A DNA stretch of 64,000 bases from JBBDXA01 sp040902585. Lineage in GTDB: Bacteria > Planctomycetota > Phycisphaerae > Phycisphaerales > Phycisphaeraceae. The position numbers and the translations under genes are program-made. The notes beneath the pieces are model-generated. The model made no database searches, was not told the DNA's origin, and saw only the letters and a program-made list of their open reading frames with translations. This document shows positions 42,686-50,386 of this stretch, one piece after another. The stretch covers positions 1 to 64,000 of the forward strand of contig JBBDXA010000130.1 in NCBI GenBank assembly GCA_040902585.1, in the 5' to 3' direction. The stretch's first letter is position 1, and every line of letters starts with the position of its first letter.

Positions 42686-44184
42686 GCATCACCTCCTGCC
42701 GCTTGCGGCTTCGCATCAGCGGTCGCATCCCTATTCGCTTTCTCCGTTGTCTTCGGCTGTTCCTCATCATGATGCGCATGAGCATGCGCCTGTGGCATCA
42801 CCGACTTTAACTCCGCCATCGCGACCATCGGAAGGAACCGGCAGAACAGGAGAAACAGCGTGAAGAACAAACCGAAGCTGCCCACGAGCATGCCCATATC
42901 GACCCACGTCGGACTGAACGAGCCCCAACTCGAAGGGAGAAAATCACGATGCAGCGAAGTGATGACGATAACGAACCGCTCGAACCACATACCTATATTG
43001 ATGCACAGCGCCACCAGCAGCAGCACCCACAGATTGCTCCGGCATTTCTTGAACCAGAACAGTTGTGGAATGATGACGTTGCACGTGAACATGATCCAGA
43101 AGGCCCATGCGAAGGGCCCGAGCGGGCGGTTCATGAAGACGAACTGCTCGAACGCGTGGCCGGAGTACCACGCTGTGAAGAACTCAATCATGTAGGCGTA
43201 GGCGACGATGGAGCCGGTCGCGAGCATGATCTTGGCCATGTTGTCCAGGTGGCGCATGGTGATGAAATCTTTGAGGCCGAAGAACTGTCGCGCGGGAATG
43301 GCGAGCAACATGACCATCGCGAATCCGCCAAAGACTGCTCCGGCGACGAAGTAGGGCGGGAAGATCGTCGTGTGCCAGCCGGGCAGTTGCGAGGTCGCAA
43401 AGTCGAATGACACGACGCTGTGTACGCTCAGCACCAGCGGCGTCGCCAGCGCGGCCAGCAACAGATACGCCTTTTCGAACCGCAGCCAATGGCGTGAGGA
43501 GCCGTTCCAGCCGAGGGCGAGGATGCCGTAGGCGATTTGTTTGACGCGGCTTTGGGCGCGGTCGCGCAGCGTGGCGAGATCGGGCACCATGCCGATGTAC
43601 CAGAACAGCGCGGAGACGGAAGCGTAAGTTGAAACGGCAAACACATCCCATAAAAGGGGTGACCGGAACTGCGGCCACATCTCCCTCTGGTTCGGGTACG
43701 GCATCAGCCAGTACGCCAGCCACGGCCGGCCGACGTGGATCATCGGGAAGATGCCCGCGCAGATCACGGCGAAGATAGTCATCGCCTCGGCGAAGCGATT
43801 AATACTCGTGCGCCATTTCTGGCGGAAGAGAAAGAGAATCGCGCTGATGAGCGTGCCTGCGTGGCCGATGCCGACCCAGAAGACGAAGTTGACGATAGGG
43901 AAAGCCCACGCGTTGGGGTTGTTGTTACCCCACACGCCGACGCCTGTCGTAAACAGATACCCGATGAGCGCGATGAACATACCCGCCAGCGGCGCGGCGA
44001 TGGCCATGGCGATATACCACGCCCGCGGCGTCCTGCGCTCGACGATCGAGCAGACCTGCTCGGTCACGGACGTGAAGTCGTGATCACCGACGACGAGCGG
44101 CGAACGATGGGCCGGGTCGTCGTAAGTATTGTCGACTTCGCCGTGCATCAGCGGTCGGTCAGGTTGGGCTTGAGGGTGTGACAT
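42682..44184 (-). CDS. actC: Alternative Complex III quinol-binding subunit ActC (NrfD-like)
   Basis: The product is 500 residues with about ten helices. NrfD/PsrC family features: FPIVNFVFWVGIGHAGTLISAILF, WRTSINRFAEAMTIFAVICAG, and FPPYFVAGAVFGGFAMVM. ActC oxidises quinol on the periplasmic side and feeds the Fe-S chain of ActB. The C-terminal tail is His- and Ala-rich and ends AKPQAAGGDA; that last part is encoded by the 17-base dispersed repeat (42698-42714), so the tail seems to have been extended by a repeat. Confidence 0.95.
   Translation of the reverse strand: MSHPQAQPDRPLMHGEVDNTYDDPAHRSPLVVGDHDFTSVTEQVCSIVERRTPRAWYIAMAIAAPLAGMFIALIGYLFTTGVGVWGNNNPNAWAFPIVNFVFWVGIGHAGTLISAILFLFRQKWRTSINRFAEAMTIFAVICAGIFPMIHVGRPWLAYWLMPYPNQREMWPQFRSPLLWDVFAVSTYASVSALFWYIGMVPDLATLRDRAQSRVKQIAYGILALGWNGSSRHWLRFEKAYLLLAALATPLVLSVHSVVSFDFATSQLPGWHTTIFPPYFVAGAVFGGFAMVMLLAIPARQFFGLKDFITMRHLDNMAKIMLATGSIVAYAYMIEFFTAWYSGHAFEQFVFMNRPLGPFAWAFWIMFTCNVIIPQLFWFKKCRSNLWVLLLVALCINIGMWFERFVIVITSLHRDFLPSSWGSFSPTWVDMGMLVGSFGLFFTLFLLFCRFLPMVAMAELKSVMPQAHAHAHHDEEQPKTTEKANRDATADAKPQAAGGDA
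42698..42714 (+). repeat. 17-base dispersed repeat inside the actC 3' end
   Basis: GCCGCTTGCGGCTTCGC, identical to 33663-33679. On the coding (minus) strand it encodes part of AKPQAAG, the same peptide as in the DUF1501 protein. Confidence 0.85.
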
Positions 44185-44210
44185 TCGATTCAGGACGTTC
44201 GATCGGAGTT

Positions 44211-44348
44211 AACCACAGATGGCACGGAGGGCACGGATAAATACAAATAAGCGGTTGGTCAGGCTTGCGTGGTCTGACGGTGCGTATCAACTCGCTGCAT
44301 ACATTCATTCAATTCCTATATCAGTGCTATCCGTGGAATCCGTGGTTG
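44211..44348. repeat. AACCACAGATGGCACGGA inverted repeat pair
   Basis: The left arm (44211-44240) and right arm (about 44327-44348, ending CCGTGGTTG) are roughly inverted, with a less GC-rich centre. Sequences like this are dispersed in several environmental phyla. The same family flanks the other end of the operon at 48629-48710. It fills the gap between actB and actC. Confidence 0.8.
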
Positions 44349-44349
44349 T

Positions 44350-47300
44350 TTACTCTTCGTCAGCTGGGTTGCGTACTTTCGCCAGGAACTGCGTGCGCGG
44401 CTTGACGTTCAACTGCGAGAGCACGCCGTAGGCGCGATTATTCTTATGTAGTGTGCTGACGGCACTGTTGGGGTCGTTCAGGTTGCCGAAGGTGATGGCC
44501 TGGGTGGGGCAGGCGCCCTGGCAGGCGGTGGTGACATCGCCGTCCTGGATTTCCTCGCCCGCATTGCGCCGGCCGATCTTCGCGGCACTGATGCGCTGTG
44601 TGCAGTAGGTACATTTCTCCATCACGCCGCGCATGCGCACGGTGACTTCCGGGTTGAAAACCATCTGCTTGATGGGATCGACCGACTCGCGCTGTTGGCT
44701 GTCGGGCATGCCGAGCCAAGGTTGGGCGTTGCCGTGCGGGTCTTTGCTGTGGAAGTCGAAATAATTGAACCGGCGGACTTTGTAGGGACAGTTGTTGGAG
44801 CAATAGCGCGTGCCGATGCAGCGGTTGTAGACCATCGTGTTCAGGCCTTCGGTGTCATGCACCGTGGCAGCCACGGGGCAGACCTGCTCGCACGGGGCGT
44901 TTTCGCAGTGGACGCACATCATCGGCTGATGGATCACCTCCGGCGTCTCGTCGTCGGCGCTGCCTTTGAAGTAACGATCGATGCGGAGCCAATGCATCTC
45001 TCTCCCGCGAGTGACTTCTTCCTTGCCGACGATTGGGATATTGTTCTCCGCCTGACAGGCGACGACACAGGAGCCGCAGCCGATGCAGGAGTTCATATCC
45101 ACAGCCATGCCCCAGGCGTGCGGATCGTTATATTCCGAAGGAGCCTGGAAGAGCTGAATGCTGGTGTTGCCGTGTTCGTCCTTGTGGACGAAGTGGCTGT
45201 TGTTTTTGTACTGTTCGAGCGAGGCTTCCTTAATGATGCTGCCGCTCTTGCCCTTCTCGCCGATGCGTTGTTCTCTGCCGGCGAAGCCCACGGCATCGAT
45301 GAGGTGGTGTTCCTGCGTCGCGGCGAGTGTATAGGTCTGCCCGGTCTTCGTTACGGTTGCGCCGTCTGCGACATACATCGCTGCCGAGGCACGCAGCGGA
45401 TATATATTGAAACCAACATGGGTGCCTACATGGCCCGCGCGGGTGCGGCCGTAGCCGAGCGACACGGCGATCGCGCCGGCGGGCTGACCGGGCATGATGT
45501 AGGCGGGAAGCTGCACGGTGTTGCCTGCGTATTGAAGTTCGATGAGGTCGCCCGTGCGGATGGAAAGGCGATCGGCATCGCGCTTGCTGATCAGCGCGGG
45601 GTTGTCCCACGTGATCTTGGTCATCGGCTCGGGCAGTTCCTGAAGCCAGCCGTTGTTGGCGAAGCGGCCGTCGTGGAGGGCGGGGTGAGGGGAGAAGGTG
45701 AGTTCGAAGGAACCGTTGGTGTCTTTCGCCGCCATCTGGAGCGGCTTGCCGCTTAGCGACGGGACGGCCACCTTCGCGCTGCTGCCTGCGATGAAGCCTT
45801 CATGCAGCGAGCGGCGCCACATCTTCTCGAAGGTCTCCGCGGGCAGGGCAGCGCGGGCGGTTTCGCGCACGAGGTCAAGGTTCTCTTTCTCCTTACCCTC
45901 CAGCGCGAGCGCGAGCAGTTCGCTGATCGTCTTGCCGCCGTACATAGGGAGGATCAACGGCTGCTGAAGGGTGATCGTGCCATCCCACGCCCGGCCGTCG
46001 CTGAAGCTTTCCAGGTAATGGGCGCGGGGTACGTGATATTGCACCAGGTCCGAGGTTTCGTTGTCGTACAGACTCAGGTGAATGCTGTTGTCAGCCTTGC
46101 TGATGGCGGTTGCGAAGTTGAGATCAGCCGGCGCGTCGTAGGCGGGATTGCCGCCGAGGAGGAGCAGGACTTTCACTTCGCCGCCGTTCAGCGCGGCCGA
46201 GAGTTGTTTGATGCCTTCGACGTGTGAAGGGCGAGCTATATAGTCCGGCTCTTCAATGTATGTAACTGTCGAACCTGTCGCGCCAAGCTTCGCGTTGATG
46301 CGATAAGCGACGGCCTGTGCGGCAGGGGAGGTCTGTTCGCCTGCGATGACGAGAGATAGCTTGCCGTAGTGGGAAAGATCGCGCGCGAGCCATTCGATGA
46401 AGTGCTTCTCGCGATCCGAGAGAGTATCGGGTGGCTGTGGCTGAGTCTGCGAAGCCACGGCGGAATTCGCGCTGGTCGGCGCTGGGCCGGGGCTTCGCAA
46501 AGCCTCAGCCCCAGCCACCCCCGGAATGGTCGCGACGCCTTCAACGCCCAGCTTCGCCGCCAGTGCAAATAACAGCGCCTCAACCCGGCTCGGCTTCAGG
46601 GCGATACGTTCATCCGCCACGCTGCCGGTGATCGAATAGCGACTCTCCGCTACATACAGTCGATTCATCTGGCCATCGTCCGCGCTCTTTCGTCCTGCGG
46701 CCCAGTCGCGTGCCAGCTTCAGCTTCGCGGCGTGCGAGCCCAGCAGGTCGGCATCGAAACAGGCGATCGCCTTGGCGTTCTTCAAGTCATATTGCGGACG
46801 CAGGGGCTTGTCGTTCGTGAAGGCGAGCTTCGATGCCTCCCGGCGGTTGTCGCTGCTCACCGCTTCGTATTCGTACCACTTCGCCTGCGGCATGGCCTTG
46901 AGCAACTTCGCGCGAAGCGATGCGACTGTCACGCTCGAACTCTGCTCGCACAGGATCGAAAGCCCCGCACCTTCAAGTTCGCGAAGCTGGCTGAAAAGCA
47001 GTTCGTAGGTGCGGGCGAAATTCTTCCACGTCATGGGCGTCGGTTTAGGGCCGCGACGATCGATGATGCTGCGGCTGCGCTCAGGGTCGTACAACTCGAG
47101 CACCGAAGCCTGGGCGGTGGCATCGGTCGCGCCGAGGGAGAAGGGGTGCGACGGATTGCCCTCGATTTTGATCGGGCGGCCGTCGTAGCTGGTGACCAGC
47201 AGGCCGGTGGCGACACCCTGCAATTCGATCATGCTGGCGTAGCGCGTGGGCACACCGGGGATCCGACCTTCGGGTGACTTCGCGTAGGGCGCGAGTTTCT

Positions 47301-47517
47301 CTTCGGGATATCGCCGACACCCGGCGAGGGTCAGGCCCGCCAGCGCCATGGAGCCGGCCATGAGGCGGAGGAATTTGCGACGAGACATGCCCGTGATTTC
47401 CGCCGGGTCGTAGTCGGGAAACTCGCGATCCACCCGCTCGATGAACGCGGGATCACCGGCGAGCTGTTCGAGGCTCTGCCAGTAGTCGCGGCCCTGGATG
47501 TTTGGCGTGGTGTTCAT
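44350..47517 (-). CDS. actB: Alternative Complex III iron-sulfur subunit ActB
   Basis: The product is 1055 residues, a natural fusion. A Tat signal (SRRKFLRLMAGSMALAGLTLAGC) follows a cytosolic-type N-terminal tail. The first two-thirds resemble a molybdopterin oxidoreductase that has lost its cofactor; the last third is a ferredoxin-like subunit with Cys clusters CIGCGSCVVACQAEN, CVHCENAPCEQVCP, CIGTRYCSNNCP and CTYCTQRI with CQGACPTQA. Known ActB carries three 4Fe-4S and one 3Fe-4S cluster. A local insert (about 345-370, SPGPAPTSANSAVASQTQPQP) is low-complexity. No Shine-Dalgarno precedes the ATG; the upstream DNA is a GGAGGT/ACCTCC repeat. Confidence 0.95.
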   Translation of the reverse strand: MNTTPNIQGRDYWQSLEQLAGDPAFIERVDREFPDYDPAEITGMSRRKFLRLMAGSMALAGLTLAGCRRYPEEKLAPYAKSPEGRIPGVPTRYASMIELQGVATGLLVTSYDGRPIKIEGNPSHPFSLGATDATAQASVLELYDPERSRSIIDRRGPKPTPMTWKNFARTYELLFSQLRELEGAGLSILCEQSSSVTVASLRAKLLKAMPQAKWYEYEAVSSDNRREASKLAFTNDKPLRPQYDLKNAKAIACFDADLLGSHAAKLKLARDWAAGRKSADDGQMNRLYVAESRYSITGSVADERIALKPSRVEALLFALAAKLGVEGVATIPGVAGAEALRSPGPAPTSANSAVASQTQPQPPDTLSDREKHFIEWLARDLSHYGKLSLVIAGEQTSPAAQAVAYRINAKLGATGSTVTYIEEPDYIARPSHVEGIKQLSAALNGGEVKVLLLLGGNPAYDAPADLNFATAISKADNSIHLSLYDNETSDLVQYHVPRAHYLESFSDGRAWDGTITLQQPLILPMYGGKTISELLALALEGKEKENLDLVRETARAALPAETFEKMWRRSLHEGFIAGSSAKVAVPSLSGKPLQMAAKDTNGSFELTFSPHPALHDGRFANNGWLQELPEPMTKITWDNPALISKRDADRLSIRTGDLIELQYAGNTVQLPAYIMPGQPAGAIAVSLGYGRTRAGHVGTHVGFNIYPLRASAAMYVADGATVTKTGQTYTLAATQEHHLIDAVGFAGREQRIGEKGKSGSIIKEASLEQYKNNSHFVHKDEHGNTSIQLFQAPSEYNDPHAWGMAVDMNSCIGCGSCVVACQAENNIPIVGKEEVTRGREMHWLRIDRYFKGSADDETPEVIHQPMMCVHCENAPCEQVCPVAATVHDTEGLNTMVYNRCIGTRYCSNNCPYKVRRFNYFDFHSKDPHGNAQPWLGMPDSQQRESVDPIKQMVFNPEVTVRMRGVMEKCTYCTQRISAAKIGRRNAGEEIQDGDVTTACQGACPTQAITFGNLNDPNSAVSTLHKNNRAYGVLSQLNVKPRTQFLAKVRNPADEE

Positions 47518-47615
47518 AGGAGGTACAGGGAGGTAAGGGGAGGTAGAGGAGGTAGAGAATGAATCAGTGTTTCGCAGCCTGTCATTCTTTACCTCCCATT
47601 ACCTCCTCTACCTTC
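47518..47615. repeat. GGAGGT/ACCTCC inverted repeat between actA and actB
   Basis: The left half has five AGGAGGT-like units at a 9-10 base period (47518-47560); the right half has their complement (47582-47614). In the actB mRNA the Shine-Dalgarno-like half lies far upstream and the complementary CCUCC half touches the ATG, so they can pair with each other. Confidence 0.8.
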
Positions 47616-47624
47616 ACAACTTCT

Positions 47625-48302
47625 TCATCGATGGCATGTCGAACACGCGGTCATGTATGCCGCGTCGCGGATGCCGAGTGTTTCTTTCAGTTCGAGTCCG
47701 AGTTTCAGTTGATCACCTGCGGGCTGCCAGCCGAGGTTGGTGACCTGGTCGAGTGGGCGCAGGTGTTTTTCAGGGGCGCGGTGGCAGTCGAGGCAGAAGG
47801 ACATGGACAGCGTCTTGGCCTGGTAGACGATTTCCATCTGGTCGACGCGGCCGTGACACGCGACGCAGGAGACGCCCTTGTTCACGTGAGCGCTGTGATT
47901 GAAATAGGCGTAGTCCGGCAGGTTGTGAACCTTGATCCAATCGATCGGCTTGCCGGTGACATAGCTTTCGCGAACCACCTTGATGAGCTTGGGGCTGTCA
48001 TTCTTGATCGTGGCGTGGCAGTTCATGCACGTCTGCGTCGGCGGGATCGCGGCGAACGCGGCCTTGTCGACCGTCGTGTGGCAGTAGCGGCAGTCGATGC
48101 CGAGCTCACCGGCGTGAAGCGCATGGCTGAAGTCCACCGGCTGAATCGGCTGATAGCCCACGTCCGTCGTTACCGGTGAACCGCCCAGCCCCAGCGCGAC
48201 GATGAGGTACGGCCCCGTGCCCAGGGCACCGACGATCAGCGCCGGCAGCAGGTAATTGGCCCAGCGCGGGAATACGAACGGTTTGTCAGCGGAATCAGCC
48301 AT
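47625..48302 (-). CDS. actA: Alternative Complex III pentaheme cytochrome ActA
   Basis: The product is 225 residues. An N-terminal anchor helix (LPALIVGALGTGPYLIVALG) is followed by five CxxCH heme motifs: CRYCH, CMNCH, CVACH, CLDCH and CSTCH. This count and the SHALHAGELGIDCRYCH start are diagnostic of ActA. It takes electrons from the ActB clusters and passes them to ActE or the oxidase. As first gene of the operon, its promoter is probably the TATAAT about 270 bases upstream. Confidence 0.95.
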   Translation of the reverse strand: MADSADKPFVFPRWANYLLPALIVGALGTGPYLIVALGLGGSPVTTDVGYQPIQPVDFSHALHAGELGIDCRYCHTTVDKAAFAAIPPTQTCMNCHATIKNDSPKLIKVVRESYVTGKPIDWIKVHNLPDYAYFNHSAHVNKGVSCVACHGRVDQMEIVYQAKTLSMSFCLDCHRAPEKHLRPLDQVTNLGWQPAGDQLKLGLELKETLGIRDAAYMTACSTCHR

Positions 48303-48570
48303 CGCGGAGTTCGGTCACACGCAAACGGATACGCAGCCGCGGATCAGGGGACGCGGGCCGGGGGCGGGTCTTCGTGCGAAACCTTAAGGGTGAATCGGAC
48401 GGAGTCCGTGCGGCGATTCGTCGCGGAACGTGCGGCAATTTGTCTCAGAATTCGCGGCGCGGGGGAGAGGAGTTCGAAGGTCCGTATCACATCCCTGTGA
48501 TGAAACATCAGCCTTCGATACACCGGCTCATCCATCGCCGGCTTACATCTGCGTCGTCGATCAGGCGGTC

Positions 48571-48598
48571 ATTATATAGAAGCGCGGACGTTACCCAA
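48571..48598 (-). promoter_or_regulatory. Likely promoter of the act-cta operon
   Basis: On the minus strand, TTGGGT (48598-48593), 16 bases, then TATAAT (48576-48571). Transcription would start near 48563, leaving a leader of about 260 bases before actA that contains the 48486-48501 palindrome, a candidate site for a regulator such as the RegA homologue or an FNR/CRP-type protein. Confidence 0.55.
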
Positions 48599-48628
48599 GA
48601 GCCTTCAGAAATTTAGGCGAGGAGAATC

Positions 48629-48710
48629 AACCACGGGTTTCACTGATGGCACGGATGGTTCGAACGGTTGGATTCGCTCTTATCCGTGCCATCTGTGCGA
48701 TCTGTGGTTC
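48629..48710. repeat. AACCAC family inverted repeat pair
   Basis: The left arm AACCACGGGTTTCACTGATG (48629 on) and right arm ending GATCTGTGGTTCC (to 48710) are inverted, sharing GGCACGGAT and ATCCGTGCC. It belongs to the same family as 44211-44348. Confidence 0.8.
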
Positions 48711-48711
48711 C

Positions 48712-49233
48712 TCACCGCGGATGCCTGAAGACCTCCGGATCATCTTCATCGCCCAGGGGCCGGGTCATCGCTTCGCCGCTGGGCCAGAAGGGCATGTAGA
48801 GCATGAAGGCAACGACGGCGGGAAGGATGTTGGGCGCGAGGGAGTTGGAAAGGAAGCAGCCGACGAGCGCGATCAGGCCGCCGATTTCGATCGCCATCCA
48901 GACGGTGGTCATGCCGCGCAGGTATTGAGCGGGGGTGACGACGCTGCCGGTCCAGTAGGCTTTGAAGGTGCGCGAGCGAAGGAAAAAGCTGGCGGGCACG
49001 ACCAGCCCCAGCCAGGCGATGGAGAGAATGAAGAATGCTTTGCCGACGGCCGCGTTCTTCTGCGGCGCGAGCGTGACGTACACCATCAGCGTCATGAAGA
49101 GGATGAACGGAATGATCATCAGCGTGACCCACCGCGTCCAGGCCTGCCGCATCACGCGCTGCACATCCGAATGCGACGCCTTGCCGGCCGAAGCCTTCGC
49201 TGAGTCCGAGGGGGCGAGGACTGCATCAGTCAT
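48712..49233 (-). CDS. Four-helix membrane protein of unknown function
   Basis: The ATG at 49233 has GGAG seven bases upstream; 173 residues. A polar N-terminus with RVMRQAWTRWVTL leads to four membrane helices (LMIIPFILFMTLMVYVTLA, FFILSIAWLGLVVPASFFL, WMAIEIGGLIALVGCFL, NILPAVVAFMLYMPFWP) and a charged tail (PLGDEDDPEVFRHPR). I do not recognise a family. It lies upstream of the act operon on the same strand but is separated by the promoter, so it may or may not be co-regulated. Confidence 0.78.
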   Translation of the reverse strand: MTDAVLAPSDSAKASAGKASHSDVQRVMRQAWTRWVTLMIIPFILFMTLMVYVTLAPQKNAAVGKAFFILSIAWLGLVVPASFFLRSRTFKAYWTGSVVTPAQYLRGMTTVWMAIEIGGLIALVGCFLSNSLAPNILPAVVAFMLYMPFWPSGEAMTRPLGDEDDPEVFRHPR

Positions 49234-49466
49234 CCGCATACTCCGCAAAGGAGAGGAACCGTTCGCCGCGAGAATCGACCGGTGAATTGTACCCGATGTG
49301 GCTGAGTGTTATCCAGTTTCCGGTCGCTGCGGGGCGGGCCCCGCAGCTACGAATGCGTTAAACCCTCCTCCCCTCCGGCCGCCTGATAGAATGTTTCACT
49401 TCACCCGCCTCGGCCGCGACCCTTTCGCGGAACGCCCGAGGCCGGTGTGTTCTCGCGAGACCTGCC

Positions 49467-50288
49467 ATGTCACCCATCATCCGTTCCCTGCGTCGACTCT
49501 TGCCGATCTTTCTCCTCGCCTGCATGGCACTGCCCGCCCTCGGCGTGATCACCAAGCTCACGCCGCTCTCGGGCATCATCGCCGACTCCGATGACATCCT
49601 CATCGCCACCGTCGATGCCGTCGACCCGCAGCGCCCTTCGATGGTCCTCGTTGTCGAACGTCGGCTCAAAGGTGAATCCACCATCGAGCGCTACCCCATC
49701 CTTCTCGAGGGCGATTCCGAAGGCGATCCGAAACACGTGCTCGACCGTGCGGAAAAGGGCACGCGCGTTCTCCTGTTCATCACCCTCTTCATCACCGAAG
49801 TGGATCAGCACTATCAGGCCCTCGCCTTCACCGAAGGCTCGTGGTTTCAGATGATGGGTAAGCCCGAAGGTGAAGGCATACGATGGCGATTCACTCATGC
49901 CGAGCCGTTCCTGCGGAGGACTTTCAAAGGCAACACCGCTGAACTGGGAATGGTGGTGACGGAAGTGCTCGCGAAGAAGGCGGCCGCCCCCGCGCCGTCG
50001 CCTTCCGAAGAGCCCGGGCTGGGGCCGACCCTCGCCGGCACCACCGAACAGTGGGTCAACTTCCAGTCGGGCGAATCGAGCAAGGGCCTGCCGCCACCGC
50101 CGAAGCCGCCGACCACGGATCCGAACAAGATCCCGTCGAAGGTCGTCGCTCCGGAACCCTCGCCAGCGCCTGCGCCTGCCGCTCCCGCGCCGCCCCAAAG
50201 CAGCATGATGAAATACCTCGGCCTGGGTGCCCTCGGTGCAGGCATTGCCGTGATCGTCATCCTCGTCATGAAGAAGCGGAAAGTCTGA
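49467..50288 (+). CDS. Exported protein with Pro-rich linker and C-terminal anchor
   Basis: The product is 273 residues. A signal peptide (LLPIFLLACMALPALG) is followed by a domain of about 150 residues (IADSDDILIATVDAVD, then GSWFQMMG, HAEPFLRRTFKGNTAELGMVVTEVL), a Pro/Ala-rich stretch and a C-terminal membrane helix with a KKRKV tail. The domain resembles the N-terminal domain of the FG-GAP protein at 58094-60322 (there SHSEPFLGRSFHGKPEKLAVAIEAMI). TAGAAT at 49387-49392 could be its -10 box. The adjacent downstream gene is a PQQ-propeller protein; function unknown. Confidence 0.82.
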   Translation: MSPIIRSLRRLLPIFLLACMALPALGVITKLTPLSGIIADSDDILIATVDAVDPQRPSMVLVVERRLKGESTIERYPILLEGDSEGDPKHVLDRAEKGTRVLLFITLFITEVDQHYQALAFTEGSWFQMMGKPEGEGIRWRFTHAEPFLRRTFKGNTAELGMVVTEVLAKKAAAPAPSPSEEPGLGPTLAGTTEQWVNFQSGESSKGLPPPPKPPTTDPNKIPSKVVAPEPSPAPAPAAPAPPQSSMMKYLGLGALGAGIAVIVILVMKKRKV

Positions 50289-50386
50289 CACTCGCCAAAC
50301 CCTCGCCCCAAACTCGCTTGCCGCATCCTGCCTGATCTCCGCTCGCTGACGCCCCGCGCCGTCGAAACAATCCTCCGCCAATCGCC

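Larger units (their letters stand above)
48303..48711. other. Gene-free region upstream of the act operon, 409 bases
   Basis: No gene is credible. It holds the likely act promoter (48571-48598), a palindrome ATCACA TCCC TGTGAT (48486-48501) in the predicted leader, and an inverted repeat of the AACCAC family (48629-48710). Confidence 0.7.
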
